Part shown: positions 14,752-22,746 of the stretch, piece by piece
Numbering within the stretch: position 1 is the stretch's first letter
How the letters are laid out: each line of letters starts with the position of its first letter
Source: Candidatus Segatella intestinihominis
Lineage (GTDB): Bacteria > Bacteroidota > Bacteroidia > Bacteroidales > Bacteroidaceae
DNA: 25,169 bases
NCBI GenBank assembly: GCA_900548535.1
Contig: URLG01000038.1
Coordinates: 1 to 25,169 of the forward strand
Direction: 5' to 3'
Position numbers and translations under genes: made by a program
Notes under the pieces: generated by a model
Database searches by the model: none
Told to the model about the DNA's origin: nothing
Seen by the model: the letters and a program-made list of their open reading frames with translations, nothing else

Positions 14752-17679
14752 TTAGAATCCGTCGAGGTCGTAATACTCGTCGTCTAGTTCTATCTGCTCT
14801 TGAGCCTTAGGGTCGTCTTCGAAGTCGATGCCGGTATCGGTGCTGTTGTCTGTGGCTGGCTGCTGAGGTTCAGCTGGAATCTCCAAGGTAGGAATCTCGG
14901 CAGGCTTCGCCTCTCCCTCTGGCTCATAGAGCAGGATTTCCTTCTTGATCTTCAGCGGTGCGATGCTCTTGGTATAGAACTTGGCGTAATCCTCGTAAGA
15001 GTGGCTGACGCCCAATAACTGGAGATTGTTCTCACTGATGATGATGCCCCTGACGTGGGCTAGCAGGCGAGTGATGGCTGGCTGCTGATATACGGCATTG
15101 GCATACTGGCGAGCCTCGTCGTAACTCTGGAATCCGCTGATTTGCAGGCGATGCAATCCGTCGACGTCTTCTATCTGGAGGTCGAATTGGCGAGCCATGA
15201 AGTGGGTGAAGTTGTACTTGGCCACCTCGAAGAGCAGCTGGTTCTCATTCACGGAGTCGGGCACGTAGGCAAAGAGGAATACGAACTTCTCATTGCGCTC
15301 TGCCGTAAACTTCTTGAGCTTGGTGGAGTCGGTGGCATTGAGCTCTTCGCTGCGGCGTGTCCATACATCGCTCAGGTTGAACTTGCCGCCATAGAGCTTT
15401 CTGCCGGCATTCACGCCATTGATGATCATGCCTGCCATCTCGCTGAGTCGGCTGTTAGGGTATTTCTCCACTACTTCCTTCATATCCTTGAGGCAGTCTG
15501 CCACGTCGCCATCATTGAGCTTGCTCAGTCCGCCCACGAAGAGGAACTTGTCGCGGTTGGCTCCATCGGGGAATCGCTGGTCGGACACCATGCGGTTGTG
15601 CTTCACCTTATTATATATAGATGCCTTGAATGCCTCGTAGGTGTCGGTATAGAGCGAATCTTCCAGGTGGACGCCCATGCGGGCATTCTCCTCGAAGTAT
15701 GGGTCGGAGAGCAGGGTGGTCCACTGGCTCTCGGGGTAATCAGCCTGCAATCTGCTGAGATATTGCTGCGCCACGCCTCGCTCCCCCTTGCGTGAATAGA
15801 GCAGGAAGAGGTGATAGTAGGCATCGTCCATGTGCTCATAGTCGGGGTATTGGTCGGTGAGTCGGCGCAGATTTCTCTCGCTGAGGCGCAGGTTATCGAG
15901 CTTGTCTTTGAAGATGACGCCCGAATGGTAGAGACCGTCCATGATGAGCTTGTTGCTCTCGGCTATCTGCTCAGGGGTGAATGGTATCTGGGCTAGATAG
16001 TACTCTCGCTTGTGAGGGTTGTTGACGGCACTGTCGGTGGTCTGCTTGAGCGAATCTTCGAGTACGGCGGCTTGGGCGAGTGAGTCTCTCATCTCGTCGG
16101 TCATCTCTTCGGCTCCCATGGCACCTGCCACTACGGTCTTGTTGATGCGCTGCCAGTTGTCCACATTCTCTCGCTTGCCCCACTGCTTCTGGAACTGCGT
16201 CTTGCCTTGGCTCACGGCTAGCGGTGAATAGAAATACCACTGGCTGTTGGTGCCTGAGGTGCCAAAACCAGTGTTGGTGGCATTGCTGCTATTGGCAGCC
16301 TCGGCTTCTGCCTGCTTGTTGCGCTTCTCTCGTTCTTTCTTCTTGAGGGCTGTGATCACTCGGTCGATGGCTGCATTGCGGTCTTTCTCGCTCATCTGGG
16401 CTAGTCGCTGGAGCGAGTCTTGCAGCTCCACGGCATCGGTGTAAGGCACCAGTTCATCGAGCACCTTGCTGCGGTCGGAGAGTTGTTGATAGTCCTTGCG
16501 CTCCTTGTCGAGCAGTCCGATGGCCTCGCCATAGCAGCGGCGGGCATCGGAAAATTTCTCCTTAGCCCAGTACAGGTCGCCCAGGTGCAGCAGGAGCACA
16601 CCTTTCTCTATGCCACTGCGGGTGGCACGCTGGTTGCCCTGCTCGTAGGCATAGATGGCGTGGAGGGTATCGCGCTGGCTCAGGTAGATGTTGCCGATGG
16701 CGTAGTATACCTGATCCAGATACTCCTTGTTGTTGTCTGACGCTGCCATGCGCTTGAGGCGGCTAATCATCTTCTTGCTGTTGGTGGAAGCCATCACCTC
16801 GGTCATGGAGATGCGGGCATTAAACTCCAACTCGTAAGGAGGATTGAGACGGATGACGTGCTTGAAAGCCTTGTAAGCCTCTCGGTGGTTGCCGATGGAA
16901 GCCTGCAACTGGCCCATGAGATACCATTCGCGGGCTTTCTGCTTGCGTCGCATCTCATGGCTTATCACCTTGCGGAGATAAGGGATGGCTCGGGCTGCCT
17001 CGCCCTTGTGGATATAATAGTCTGCATAGGTGTAGTCCCATTCCTTCTGGGCTCGCCAGTGAATGGAATCACGCTCCATATTGCGTATCACGTCTTCTGC
17101 ATCGTAAGTGAGATTCTGCTCGATATAGCATTTGGCAAGCCATGCACGAGCCTTGCCGTAGATGGCGGGCTGGGTGGCGTAGAGACGGCTCATGTAAGAG
17201 AAAGTGGAGGCTGCCGACTCGAAATCGCCCTCGAAGAACTGGCTTCTGCCCATCAGCATCCATGCCTTCCAAAGGAATGGATTGTACTCTCGGCGGCTGA
17301 GCCACTCGAGGTCCTTGGCTGTCTTGCGTCGGTTCTTGGTCCACTGGGGGCGTCGCTTGATGCTATGCTGGTGGATGGCTTTCTCGCTCTTCTCTATGGC
17401 ACGGTCAAACTGGCTCTTGCCTAGCTCGCGACTGTTCTTATTGCTCACGGTGTAGAGGGGAATCTGCTCGGTGTAATTGTCCTTGTTGTCATTCTCCTTT
17501 TCGAGTGAGCCCTCGATATATGCCACGGAGCCATTGTAGTAGGTGTTGTATCGGGCATTGAAGGCATGCCACCATCTGCTCTGCGCTGTATTCTTCTGCG
17601 TAGAGCATCCTATGAGGCTGAGTGACAGCAGAAAGCCGAACACTCCCCAAAAGATAATATGTAGATGGTTGCGATGCAT
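14752..17679 (-). CDS. porW: Type IX secretion TPR lipoprotein, SprE/PorW family
   Basis: 975 residues. A lipoprotein signal peptide ends in the lipobox LIGC with Cys25. TPR-like helical repeats fill about residues 130-410 (for example FLWKAWMLMGRSQFFEGDFESAA and YLMGQLQASIGNHREAYKAF, here abbreviated), a charged linker rich in Lys/Glu/Asn follows, and another TPR-like set covers about 560-760. The C-terminus is acidic and proline-rich. This matches SprE of Flavobacterium and PorW of Porphyromonas, needed for the type IX secretion system and gliding, where PorW contacts the PorK/N ring. The length exceeds PorW and is nearer SprE. The long open frames on the opposite strand are antisense shadows caused by its codon use. 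Confidence 0.8.
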   Translation of the reverse strand: MHRNHLHIIFWGVFGFLLSLSLIGCSTQKNTAQSRWWHAFNARYNTYYNGSVAYIEGSLEKENDNKDNYTEQIPLYTVSNKNSRELGKSQFDRAIEKSEKAIHQHSIKRRPQWTKNRRKTAKDLEWLSRREYNPFLWKAWMLMGRSQFFEGDFESAASTFSYMSRLYATQPAIYGKARAWLAKCYIEQNLTYDAEDVIRNMERDSIHWRAQKEWDYTYADYYIHKGEAARAIPYLRKVISHEMRRKQKAREWYLMGQLQASIGNHREAYKAFKHVIRLNPPYELEFNARISMTEVMASTNSKKMISRLKRMAASDNNKEYLDQVYYAIGNIYLSQRDTLHAIYAYEQGNQRATRSGIEKGVLLLHLGDLYWAKEKFSDARRCYGEAIGLLDKERKDYQQLSDRSKVLDELVPYTDAVELQDSLQRLAQMSEKDRNAAIDRVITALKKKEREKRNKQAEAEAANSSNATNTGFGTSGTNSQWYFYSPLAVSQGKTQFQKQWGKRENVDNWQRINKTVVAGAMGAEEMTDEMRDSLAQAAVLEDSLKQTTDSAVNNPHKREYYLAQIPFTPEQIAESNKLIMDGLYHSGVIFKDKLDNLRLSERNLRRLTDQYPDYEHMDDAYYHLFLLYSRKGERGVAQQYLSRLQADYPESQWTTLLSDPYFEENARMGVHLEDSLYTDTYEAFKASIYNKVKHNRMVSDQRFPDGANRDKFLFVGGLSKLNDGDVADCLKDMKEVVEKYPNSRLSEMAGMIINGVNAGRKLYGGKFNLSDVWTRRSEELNATDSTKLKKFTAERNEKFVFLFAYVPDSVNENQLLFEVAKYNFTHFMARQFDLQIEDVDGLHRLQISGFQSYDEARQYANAVYQQPAITRLLAHVRGIIISENNLQLLGVSHSYEDYAKFYTKSIAPLKIKKEILLYEPEGEAKPAEIPTLEIPAEPQQPATDNSTDTGIDFEDDPKAQEQIELDDEYYDLDGF

Positions 17680-17711
17680 GTATATTATAAATGTGAATAT
17701 AAACAGTAAAA

Positions 17712-17753
17712 AACTCCTAACTCCTAACTTCTAACTCCTAACTCCTAACTTGA
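17712..17753. repeat. Heptamer array AACTCCT x6 over the end of the metal permease gene
   Basis: Six 7-bp units in register: four AACTCCT, one AACTTCT, one AACTTGA. On the minus strand the repeat encodes the permease's last residues (LGVRS) and its TAG (17731-17733). Because 7 is not a multiple of 3 and the minus-strand unit contains TAG, the array offers a stop in all three frames. Confidence 0.9.
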
Positions 17754-18534
17754 TTACTTTCGCAATGGCAAAGATGATGATGCTCACGAAGATGATGGTG
17801 GCTCCCGAAGGCACATTGAGCAGATAGCTAGCATAGAGTCCCAGGAGGCAGTCTATCCACCCCAGGATGATGCTGAGGGCTATCATTCGCTTGTAGCTGA
17901 ATGTGAACAGGTTGGCTGTCATCTGCGGAATGGTGAGCAGACTGATAGCGAGCACGATGCCCACGAGCTTCAGGGTGGCTACGATGGTCATGGCGATGAG
18001 CGTCATCAGCAGATATTCCAGCAGGCAGACGGGCAGATGCTGCGAACGGGCAAAGGTGCTATCGAAGGCGATACTCTGGATGGGGCGTAGCAGTATGGTG
18101 AAGAGCAATGCCACAACGGCGGTGAGCCCGGCTAGCAACCAGAGGTCGGCTGAGTCGATGGCTAGGATGCTGCCAAAGAGGAAGGAGGGCAGGTCGGGCA
18201 TGAAGCCCGGGGTGAGGAAGCAGCAGATGATACCCACGCTCATGCCCAAGGTCCAAAACATGGCGATGGCTGAGTCGCGACGCACATCCTTGTTTCTCGA
18301 TATCCACTGCACGCCAAATGCGCTCAGTATGGCGAAAGCCATCGCCGAGAGTATCGGGTTGATGCCCGTGAACACACCGATGCCGATGCCACCAAAAGAA
18401 GCATGGGTGATGCCTCCGCTGATGAAAACCAATCGGCGGGTAACGATGTATGTTCCGATAAATCCGCACAAGATGCTAGCCAAGAAGGCTCCCAAGAGTG
18501 CGTTCTGGAAAAATGTATATTGCAGTATATCCAT
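17731..18534 (-). CDS. znuB: Metal ABC transporter permease (ZnuB/MntB family)
   Basis: 267 residues with about eight hydrophobic spans. The ABC-3 permease signature is clear: an N-terminus FFQNALLGAFLASILCGFIG, TYIVTRRLVFISGGITHASFGGIGIG, then ALKLVGIVL-like TLKLVGIVLAISLLTIPQ near residue 190-207, the region that contacts the ATPase. It should move zinc or manganese at the inner membrane. No ATPase or metal-binding protein is adjacent, so those partners must be encoded elsewhere or shared. The coding end runs into the AACTCCT array, which supplies the final five residues and stop. A second heptamer array (18536-18570) abuts its ATG. Confidence 0.88.
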   Translation of the reverse strand: MDILQYTFFQNALLGAFLASILCGFIGTYIVTRRLVFISGGITHASFGGIGIGVFTGINPILSAMAFAILSAFGVQWISRNKDVRRDSAIAMFWTLGMSVGIICCFLTPGFMPDLPSFLFGSILAIDSADLWLLAGLTAVVALLFTILLRPIQSIAFDSTFARSQHLPVCLLEYLLMTLIAMTIVATLKLVGIVLAISLLTIPQMTANLFTFSYKRMIALSIILGWIDCLLGLYASYLLNVPSGATIIFVSIIIFAIAKVIKLGVRS

Positions 18535-18535
18535 T

Positions 18536-18570
18536 ACTTTGAACTTTGAACTTTGAGCTTTGAACTTTAT
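18536..18570. repeat. Heptamer array ACTTTGA x5 at the permease start
   Basis: Three exact ACTTTGA units, then GCTTTGA and ACTTTAT, beginning one base upstream of the permease ATG (18532-18534) on the minus strand. The same word forms the longer array at 18999-19096. On the coding strand this word carries no stop codon. Confidence 0.9.
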
Positions 18571-18612
18571 GATTAGCGAAGCTGCTGAGTTTTATGCTTG
18601 AATACTAAAATT

Positions 18613-18996
18613 CTAACTTAAAAAGTTGATGACTTCATCCTTGAGTTGGTTGGGTAGGTTGATGCCTCTGAGTATCAGGCTTCTGTTCCAGCCTGCCACC
18701 TCCTCGGGATGCATCGTATAGAGCACTTCCGAGAATTCCTCTACCTCCTCATCGGTATAGTCATCAGCGGCTCTGCCCTTATATCGGTCCAGCTCCTCGT
18801 CATCGTAGTATTCTATCTCCTTGGTGGCAGCCTCCATCATGCATTCCTGCTCGCACTTGTCGTTCTCGCCATTACAGGTGTTGCAAGATACGCCTTCCTG
18901 CAGGGGCTCCTCGTCCTCTCCCTTATGATGGGAGAGGATGCCAAAGATGGCTGAAACCAAGCCGAGCGCCACGAGGGCTATTATCAAGTATAACAT
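18613..18996 (-). CDS. Small membrane-anchored protein with a four-cysteine cluster
   Basis: 127 residues, function unknown to me. Residues 2-21 form one hydrophobic span (LYLIIALVALGLVSAIFGIL), followed by an acidic stretch and a cluster C38-x2-C41-x6-C48-x3-C52 that could bind zinc or iron-sulphur. The C-terminal half is strongly acidic and then ends in a helical segment (RSLILRGINLPNQLKDEVINFL). It lies between aroA and the metal permease on the same strand, so a link to metal handling is possible but only by position. Heptamer arrays flank it on both sides, and the upstream array starts two bases before its ATG. Confidence 0.75.
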   Translation of the reverse strand: MLYLIIALVALGLVSAIFGILSHHKGEDEEPLQEGVSCNTCNGENDKCEQECMMEAATKEIEYYDDEELDRYKGRAADDYTDEEVEEFSEVLYTMHPEEVAGWNRSLILRGINLPNQLKDEVINFLS

Positions 18997-18998
18997 TT

Positions 18999-19096
18999 AC
19001 TTTGAACTTTGAACTTTGAACATTGAACATTGAACTTTGAACTTTGAACTTTGAACATTGAACTTTGAACATTGAACTTTGAACATTGAACTTTGT
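18999..19096. repeat. Heptamer array ACTTTGA/ACATTGA, 14 units
   Basis: Fourteen 7-bp units in perfect register, of two alternating types (ACTTTGA and ACATTGA), the last ending GT. It fills most of the gap between aroA and the 127-residue protein gene and ends two bases from the latter's start. It is the longest array in the window. Confidence 0.95.
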
Positions 19097-19119
19097 GATT
19101 AGTAAAGGCTGTTGAATTC

Positions 19120-19154
19120 TTCACTCTTCACTCTTCACTCTTCACTTTTCACTT
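19120..19154. repeat. Heptamer array TTCACTC x5 over the aroA stop
   Basis: Three TTCACTC and two TTCACTT units. On the minus strand the repeat supplies the last aroA codons (Ser-Glu-Lys) and the TGA at 19142-19144. The unit contains TGA on that strand, so a shifted frame would also stop quickly. Confidence 0.9.
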
Positions 19155-20389
19155 ATCTCAAAGCCAACCTTCTTGAGGTCTTCCCAATAGTGAGGGTAGG
19201 ACTTGCTCACCACTCCTGGGTCGTTGATTTCCAGTTCTGGGAACTTGAAGGCGAGGGGAGCGAACGCCAATGCCATGCGGTGGTCCTCGTAGGTGTCGAT
19301 AGGCTCCATACTAGGCTCGCAAGTCTCTCCATCCCAGATGAGGGTGTTGTCATTCTCATCGTAGATGACATAGCCCACCTTCTTCAGCTCTTTCTTCAAA
19401 GCCTCGATGCGGTCGGTCTCCTTAATCTTGAGGCTGGCAAGACCAGTGAACTTAAATTTGACGCCTAGCGCACAGCAGGTTACCACGATGGTCTGGGCTA
19501 GATCTGGAGAGCCTGAGAAGTCGTAATCGAAACGAGGAAGCAGGCAGCGATGTGCCTTCAGCTGGACATTGCTGAGGCATTCGCGATTCTCAAACTCGCT
19601 CTTCACGCCGAGCAAACTGAAGATATATTTCACTACTGAGTCGCCCTGCTTAGAGTTGTCCATCAGGCCCTGGAGCGTTATCTTGGAATCGACGTTGCCA
19701 TTCAGTGCCATCATCTCGTACCAATAAGAAGAGGCACTCCAGTCGTTCTCGATGGTGTAATCGGGTGTCTCCTGATAAGGCTTTGGCTTTACGGTGATGG
19801 TGTCCACGTCGGTCCATTCAGCCTCTGCTCCATATTCCTTCATGGTCCAGAGGGTGAGGTCGATGTATGGGCGTGAGGCTATCTCTCCCGTGAGCTTCAG
19901 TTCGAGTCCCTTCTTCAGGATAGGACCTATCATGAGCAGGGCTGAGATGTACTGGGAACTGACATTGCCCACTACCTCCAAGTGGCCACCTTCCAGGGCA
20001 TTGCCCTTGATGCGGAGTGGGGGATAGCCTTCTTTCTTTTCATATTGAATGTCGGCACCCAGGTATCTGAGGGCATCTACCAAGATGGCTATAGGGCGAT
20101 TCTGCATGCGCTCTGTGCCGGTAATGGTATGCTCACCACTGGCTGTGGCTGAGAGATAGGCTGTGGTGAAACGCATCGCCGTGCCCGCAGCCTTGATGTT
20201 GATGACTTCGGGCATATCCTTGAGAGCTGCGATGATGACTTCCGTGTCGTCGCAGTCGCTCAGGTTGTGGGGAGGTATTTGGTTGCCTGCCATGGCACTG
20301 ATGATGAGTGCTCGGTTGCTGATGCTCTTGGAAGCAGGCAGATTGATGCTTGCGTTCAGTAGGCTTGGTGCCTTGATTGTATATTTCAT
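19142..20389 (-). CDS. aroA: 3-phosphoshikimate 1-carboxyvinyltransferase (EPSP synthase)
   Basis: 415 residues. It transfers enolpyruvate from PEP to shikimate-3-phosphate, step six of the shikimate pathway to aromatic amino acids, in the cytoplasm. Visible motifs: LPASKSISNRALI with Lys21, Ser22 and Arg26 (shikimate-phosphate binding), AGTAMRF (a variant of the usual GxAGTxxRP/F loop), SSQYISALLMIGP, and the PEP-site LKIKETDRIEAL and YEDHRMALAFAPLA near the end. The length is slightly below that of E. coli AroA (427), typical for Bacteroidota. The C-terminus is written by a heptamer array (19120-19154). It starts 6 bp downstream of the metalloprotease stop, so the two may be cotranscribed. 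Confidence 0.95.
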   Translation of the reverse strand: MKYTIKAPSLLNASINLPASKSISNRALIISAMAGNQIPPHNLSDCDDTEVIIAALKDMPEVINIKAAGTAMRFTTAYLSATASGEHTITGTERMQNRPIAILVDALRYLGADIQYEKKEGYPPLRIKGNALEGGHLEVVGNVSSQYISALLMIGPILKKGLELKLTGEIASRPYIDLTLWTMKEYGAEAEWTDVDTITVKPKPYQETPDYTIENDWSASSYWYEMMALNGNVDSKITLQGLMDNSKQGDSVVKYIFSLLGVKSEFENRECLSNVQLKAHRCLLPRFDYDFSGSPDLAQTIVVTCCALGVKFKFTGLASLKIKETDRIEALKKELKKVGYVIYDENDNTLIWDGETCEPSMEPIDTYEDHRMALAFAPLAFKFPELEINDPGVVSKSYPHYWEDLKKVGFEISEK

Positions 20390-20395
20390 TGCTGT

Positions 20396-21613
20396 TTATT
20401 GTTTTTTTATCAAATTTGTTTTGACCGTTCTCGCTTTGGCAAGTACGATAGGCAGGTCGATAGGACCCTCTGGTGCTTCCATTGCAGCGCGGCTCCCAGT
20501 TCTGGCTTTCTTCGGACCCGGAATGAGTGGCGAATAGTAGAGCACTTGGCGCATGCGATAAGCTTGGTCGGGGGTGAAGCGGGTGTTATAGCAGTAGGAG
20601 TAGTCCATCATGTTATCTGCCTGCCACTTCTCTCCTTTATTGTTCTCTCTCTTGGCAAGTTGGATAAGCGTAAAGGTGGTGTCTTCTTTTTCCTTCTTGG
20701 CTTGCTCCTGAAAGTTGATGAGCCATTTGATATAGGCATCTCGGTCGTAGCTTGGTGTGTCCTCGCAGAAGTCCGTGTCCTCGCAAGGGTCTGTGTATGC
20801 TGCGGCTGATGCCTTGCTTTCTTCCTTGTCATCATGCTCAGTGAATACGTGCTTTAGACCGAGAAAGTGACCGAGCTCGTGGGCTAGGGTTGCGTTAGGG
20901 TCCAGGGGTACGTATGTATACTGCTTCTTGTTCTTGTCTGTAGTATATCTTGTACCTTCGTATCTTTTGTCTATAAAGATGGCATTGAGTGATACGCAGT
21001 ATGGATAAGAGAGATTATTCTTGTGCAATACTGCATGTTCTGACTTTTTGAGTCCCTCTATCTGTGGATAACCTGCTCCCTGATAGGGCAGATTGCTAAT
21101 GCCCAAAGTAATATCCGTACTTTCCCCCTGCTTGAAATTATACACCATCACATTGATATAGTTGTTGGGATCCCACATATATCTGGCATATTGCTTGCCT
21201 TTCATAAACTCATTGCAGTCGATGGAGTCTTGACTGCTGGGATACTTCACGTATTCCACACCTGGAGTGCCCAGTTTGTTGCCATTCTCGTCATATAGTG
21301 CCAGTTCGAATTGCACATGGATGTTCTCGCTGGCTATGGTGTCGAGCATATTGGTATAGGTGATGCCTTCGTATAGTTCGTTTACATTGCCCAGTATCTC
21401 CTGGAGACGACTCATGGTGATTTTGTTCTTGTCGCTATTGTCCTTGTAGAACACATGGAAGATGATGGGGAGGTGATACACGTAGTTATCGCCCGTGATC
21501 TCGTCCGAGTCGCGGTCTTGTCCACTGTTTACACTGTTATAGTCTTCCGTTTCCTTGCAAGAGTAGAGGCAGAGCGTGCTCATCGCAATGATTAAGATTA
21601 GTATATGTTTCAT
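20396..21613 (-). CDS. Zinc metalloprotease lipoprotein (metzincin)
   Basis: 405 residues. A signal peptide ends in LYSC with the lipidation Cys19, so it is anchored in a membrane, probably facing outward. The zinc site HELGHFLGLKH covers residues 245-255 with His245, Glu246, His249 and His255, and a Met-turn follows in DNMMDYS. This is the pattern of the zinc-dependent metalloproteinase lipoproteins of Prevotella and Bacteroides, related to pappalysin/M43-like metzincins. Two acidic cysteine-containing repeats (DPCEDTDFCEDTPSYDRD) follow the zinc site. The substrate is unknown. The C-terminal tail after about residue 370 is basic and low in complexity. It has its own -7 box at 21648-21655. 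Confidence 0.85.
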   Translation of the reverse strand: MKHILILIIAMSTLCLYSCKETEDYNSVNSGQDRDSDEITGDNYVYHLPIIFHVFYKDNSDKNKITMSRLQEILGNVNELYEGITYTNMLDTIASENIHVQFELALYDENGNKLGTPGVEYVKYPSSQDSIDCNEFMKGKQYARYMWDPNNYINVMVYNFKQGESTDITLGISNLPYQGAGYPQIEGLKKSEHAVLHKNNLSYPYCVSLNAIFIDKRYEGTRYTTDKNKKQYTYVPLDPNATLAHELGHFLGLKHVFTEHDDKEESKASAAAYTDPCEDTDFCEDTPSYDRDAYIKWLINFQEQAKKEKEDTTFTLIQLAKRENNKGEKWQADNMMDYSYCYNTRFTPDQAYRMRQVLYYSPLIPGPKKARTGSRAAMEAPEGPIDLPIVLAKARTVKTNLIKKQ

Positions 21614-21647
21614 GCGCGTACCTTATTATATATATTATATTTATCTG

Positions 21648-21655
21648 CAAAAGTA
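21648..21655 (-). promoter_or_regulatory. -7 box for the metalloprotease gene
   Basis: On the minus strand the sequence reads TACTTTTG, a match to TAnnTTTG, about 35 bp upstream of the ATG. No good -33 TTTG is seen at the expected distance. Confidence 0.5.
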
Positions 21656-21949
21656 CAAAATAAAAAAGAGAAAAACTAATATTACGACGGAAAAGTAACA
21701 AAAATACTCGAAAATTATGGTTTTTATGGGATTGGGTGTTAGTCGCTGAAGGAAGTTTCTGCTTACATTTTGTTATTTTGTGTGGTGTAGAATTGATGTA
21801 AGTCAATAAAAGCTCGTAAAAAATGAAAGTTTTAAGCCTTTAAAGTTGCAAATTGACAAACTGTGTGCGTTTTTAGTTGAAAAGTAAAATTTCCCGAAAA
21901 AATAAGATAAAATAGCGTTAAGGATTATACGACTTATTGAAAAACATTG

Positions 21950-21957
21950 TATCTTTG
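21950..21957 (+). promoter_or_regulatory. -7 box for the exported YwqK-like gene
   Basis: TATCTTTG matches TAnnTTTG. The -33 element is weak. The leader to the ATG at 22012 would be about 50 nt and is very A-rich, which in Bacteroidota favours strong translation. Confidence 0.55.
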
Positions 21958-22011
21958 CACCAGAAAAAAGAAATAAACAATAACAATAATAACATTCTAA
22001 AAATTAAAAAT

Positions 22012-22518
22012 ATGAAACGAGTTATATTATTCTCATTGATGGCTTTGATGACTGTAGCTACTTTCGGTCGTAAGCACGTAGAGAATGCAACAGTAGTAGC
22101 AGACACTATTTACTATGACGAGAATATGAGTAATGTGGCTAGTGCAGATCAGGCAGCTTATTACAGACTCCTGATGACTACCGGTTTTGGTTTGAACAAG
22201 CGGGACGTGTTCCAGGATTTCTATATGAATGGTAATCTGAGAGCAGAGGGTGGTTATAGCTTTATCGATCTTGGTAACGATCGTAACACCATCTTCAATG
22301 GCGAGGTTACTACCTACTATAAGAATGGTAAGGAAAAATGGTATGGCAAGTATGTCAATGGCAAGCGTGAGGGTTACTTCACTCTCCAGCTCCGTGAGGG
22401 CGGTGTAGCTGTCGTTCAGTTCAAGAATGGCAAGTCTGTACACGACTACTTCATGATAACTTACAAGGATGGCACCCAGGAGAAGAGAAATCTCTCTGAG
22501 ATTAAGGCATTCATGTAA
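22012..22518 (+). CDS. Exported YwqK/MORN-like repeat protein
   Basis: 168 residues from the ATG at 22012, chosen because it gives a clean signal peptide (MKRVILFSLMALMTVATFG) and lies after the A-rich leader; the frame is open further upstream. The mature part carries MORN/YwqK-like beta-hairpin units: YMNGNLRAEGGY, FNGEVTTYYKNGKEKWYGKY and VNGKREGYFTLQ, with a weaker last one at FKNGKSV. Such G-x-x-x-x-Y-x-N-G-x repeats form elongated surface sheets; the 'YwqK antitoxin' label often attached to them is not a demonstrated function. It is likely periplasmic or surface-exposed, with role unknown. It is followed by a hairpin terminator. Confidence 0.7.
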   Translation: MKRVILFSLMALMTVATFGRKHVENATVVADTIYYDENMSNVASADQAAYYRLLMTTGFGLNKRDVFQDFYMNGNLRAEGGYSFIDLGNDRNTIFNGEVTTYYKNGKEKWYGKYVNGKREGYFTLQLREGGVAVVQFKNGKSVHDYFMITYKDGTQEKRNLSEIKAFM

Positions 22519-22609
22519 GATTGGGCATACCAAAGTCATAAGACTTCTTCATAAGAATCAAAAAATCTCTCTTATATAAATTAAAATTTTATGTTGATAT
22601 GACCAATAT

Positions 22610-22648
22610 GAGGGACAGCTTCCGTGAGGAAGGAAATCCCTCGTTTTC
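22610..22648 (+). terminator. Hairpin terminator after the YwqK-like gene
   Basis: Two nested stems: GAGGGA (22610-22615) with TCCCTC (22637-22642), and CTTCC (22619-22623) with GGAAG (22628-22632) around a GTGA loop. A T-rich stretch (gttttcat) follows at once. Confidence 0.7.
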
Positions 22649-22668
22649 ATTATTTATTACGAGAAAAA

Positions 22669-22700
22669 GAAGGCTAGCAAGAATCCTCTTGCTAGCCTTC
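22669..22700 (-). terminator. Perfect 14-bp stem terminator after exonuclease III
   Basis: GAAGGCTAGCAAGA (22669-22682) and its exact inverse (22687-22700) enclose a 4-nt loop. On the minus strand the stem is followed directly by TTTTTCTC, a standard intrinsic terminator for the exonuclease III gene. It also backs up the plus-strand terminator at 22610. Confidence 0.9.
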
Positions 22701-22746
22701 GCACTTTTATTACCTTTTTGTTATCTTCTGTTTCCCATTTGATTTT

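Larger units (their letters stand above)
21614..22011. other. 398-bp divergent intergenic region
   Basis: It separates the minus-strand metalloprotease gene from the plus-strand exported protein gene and contains a promoter box for each (listed separately). The middle, about 21680-21930, is AT-rich; I saw no gene, repeat array or clear hairpin in it. Confidence 0.6.

Noticed and set aside
15142..15795. 217-codon plus-strand frame opposite porW (and similar frames over porW, aroA and the permease)
   Set aside because: They are antisense shadows of well-supported minus-strand genes and have no promoter or family pattern.
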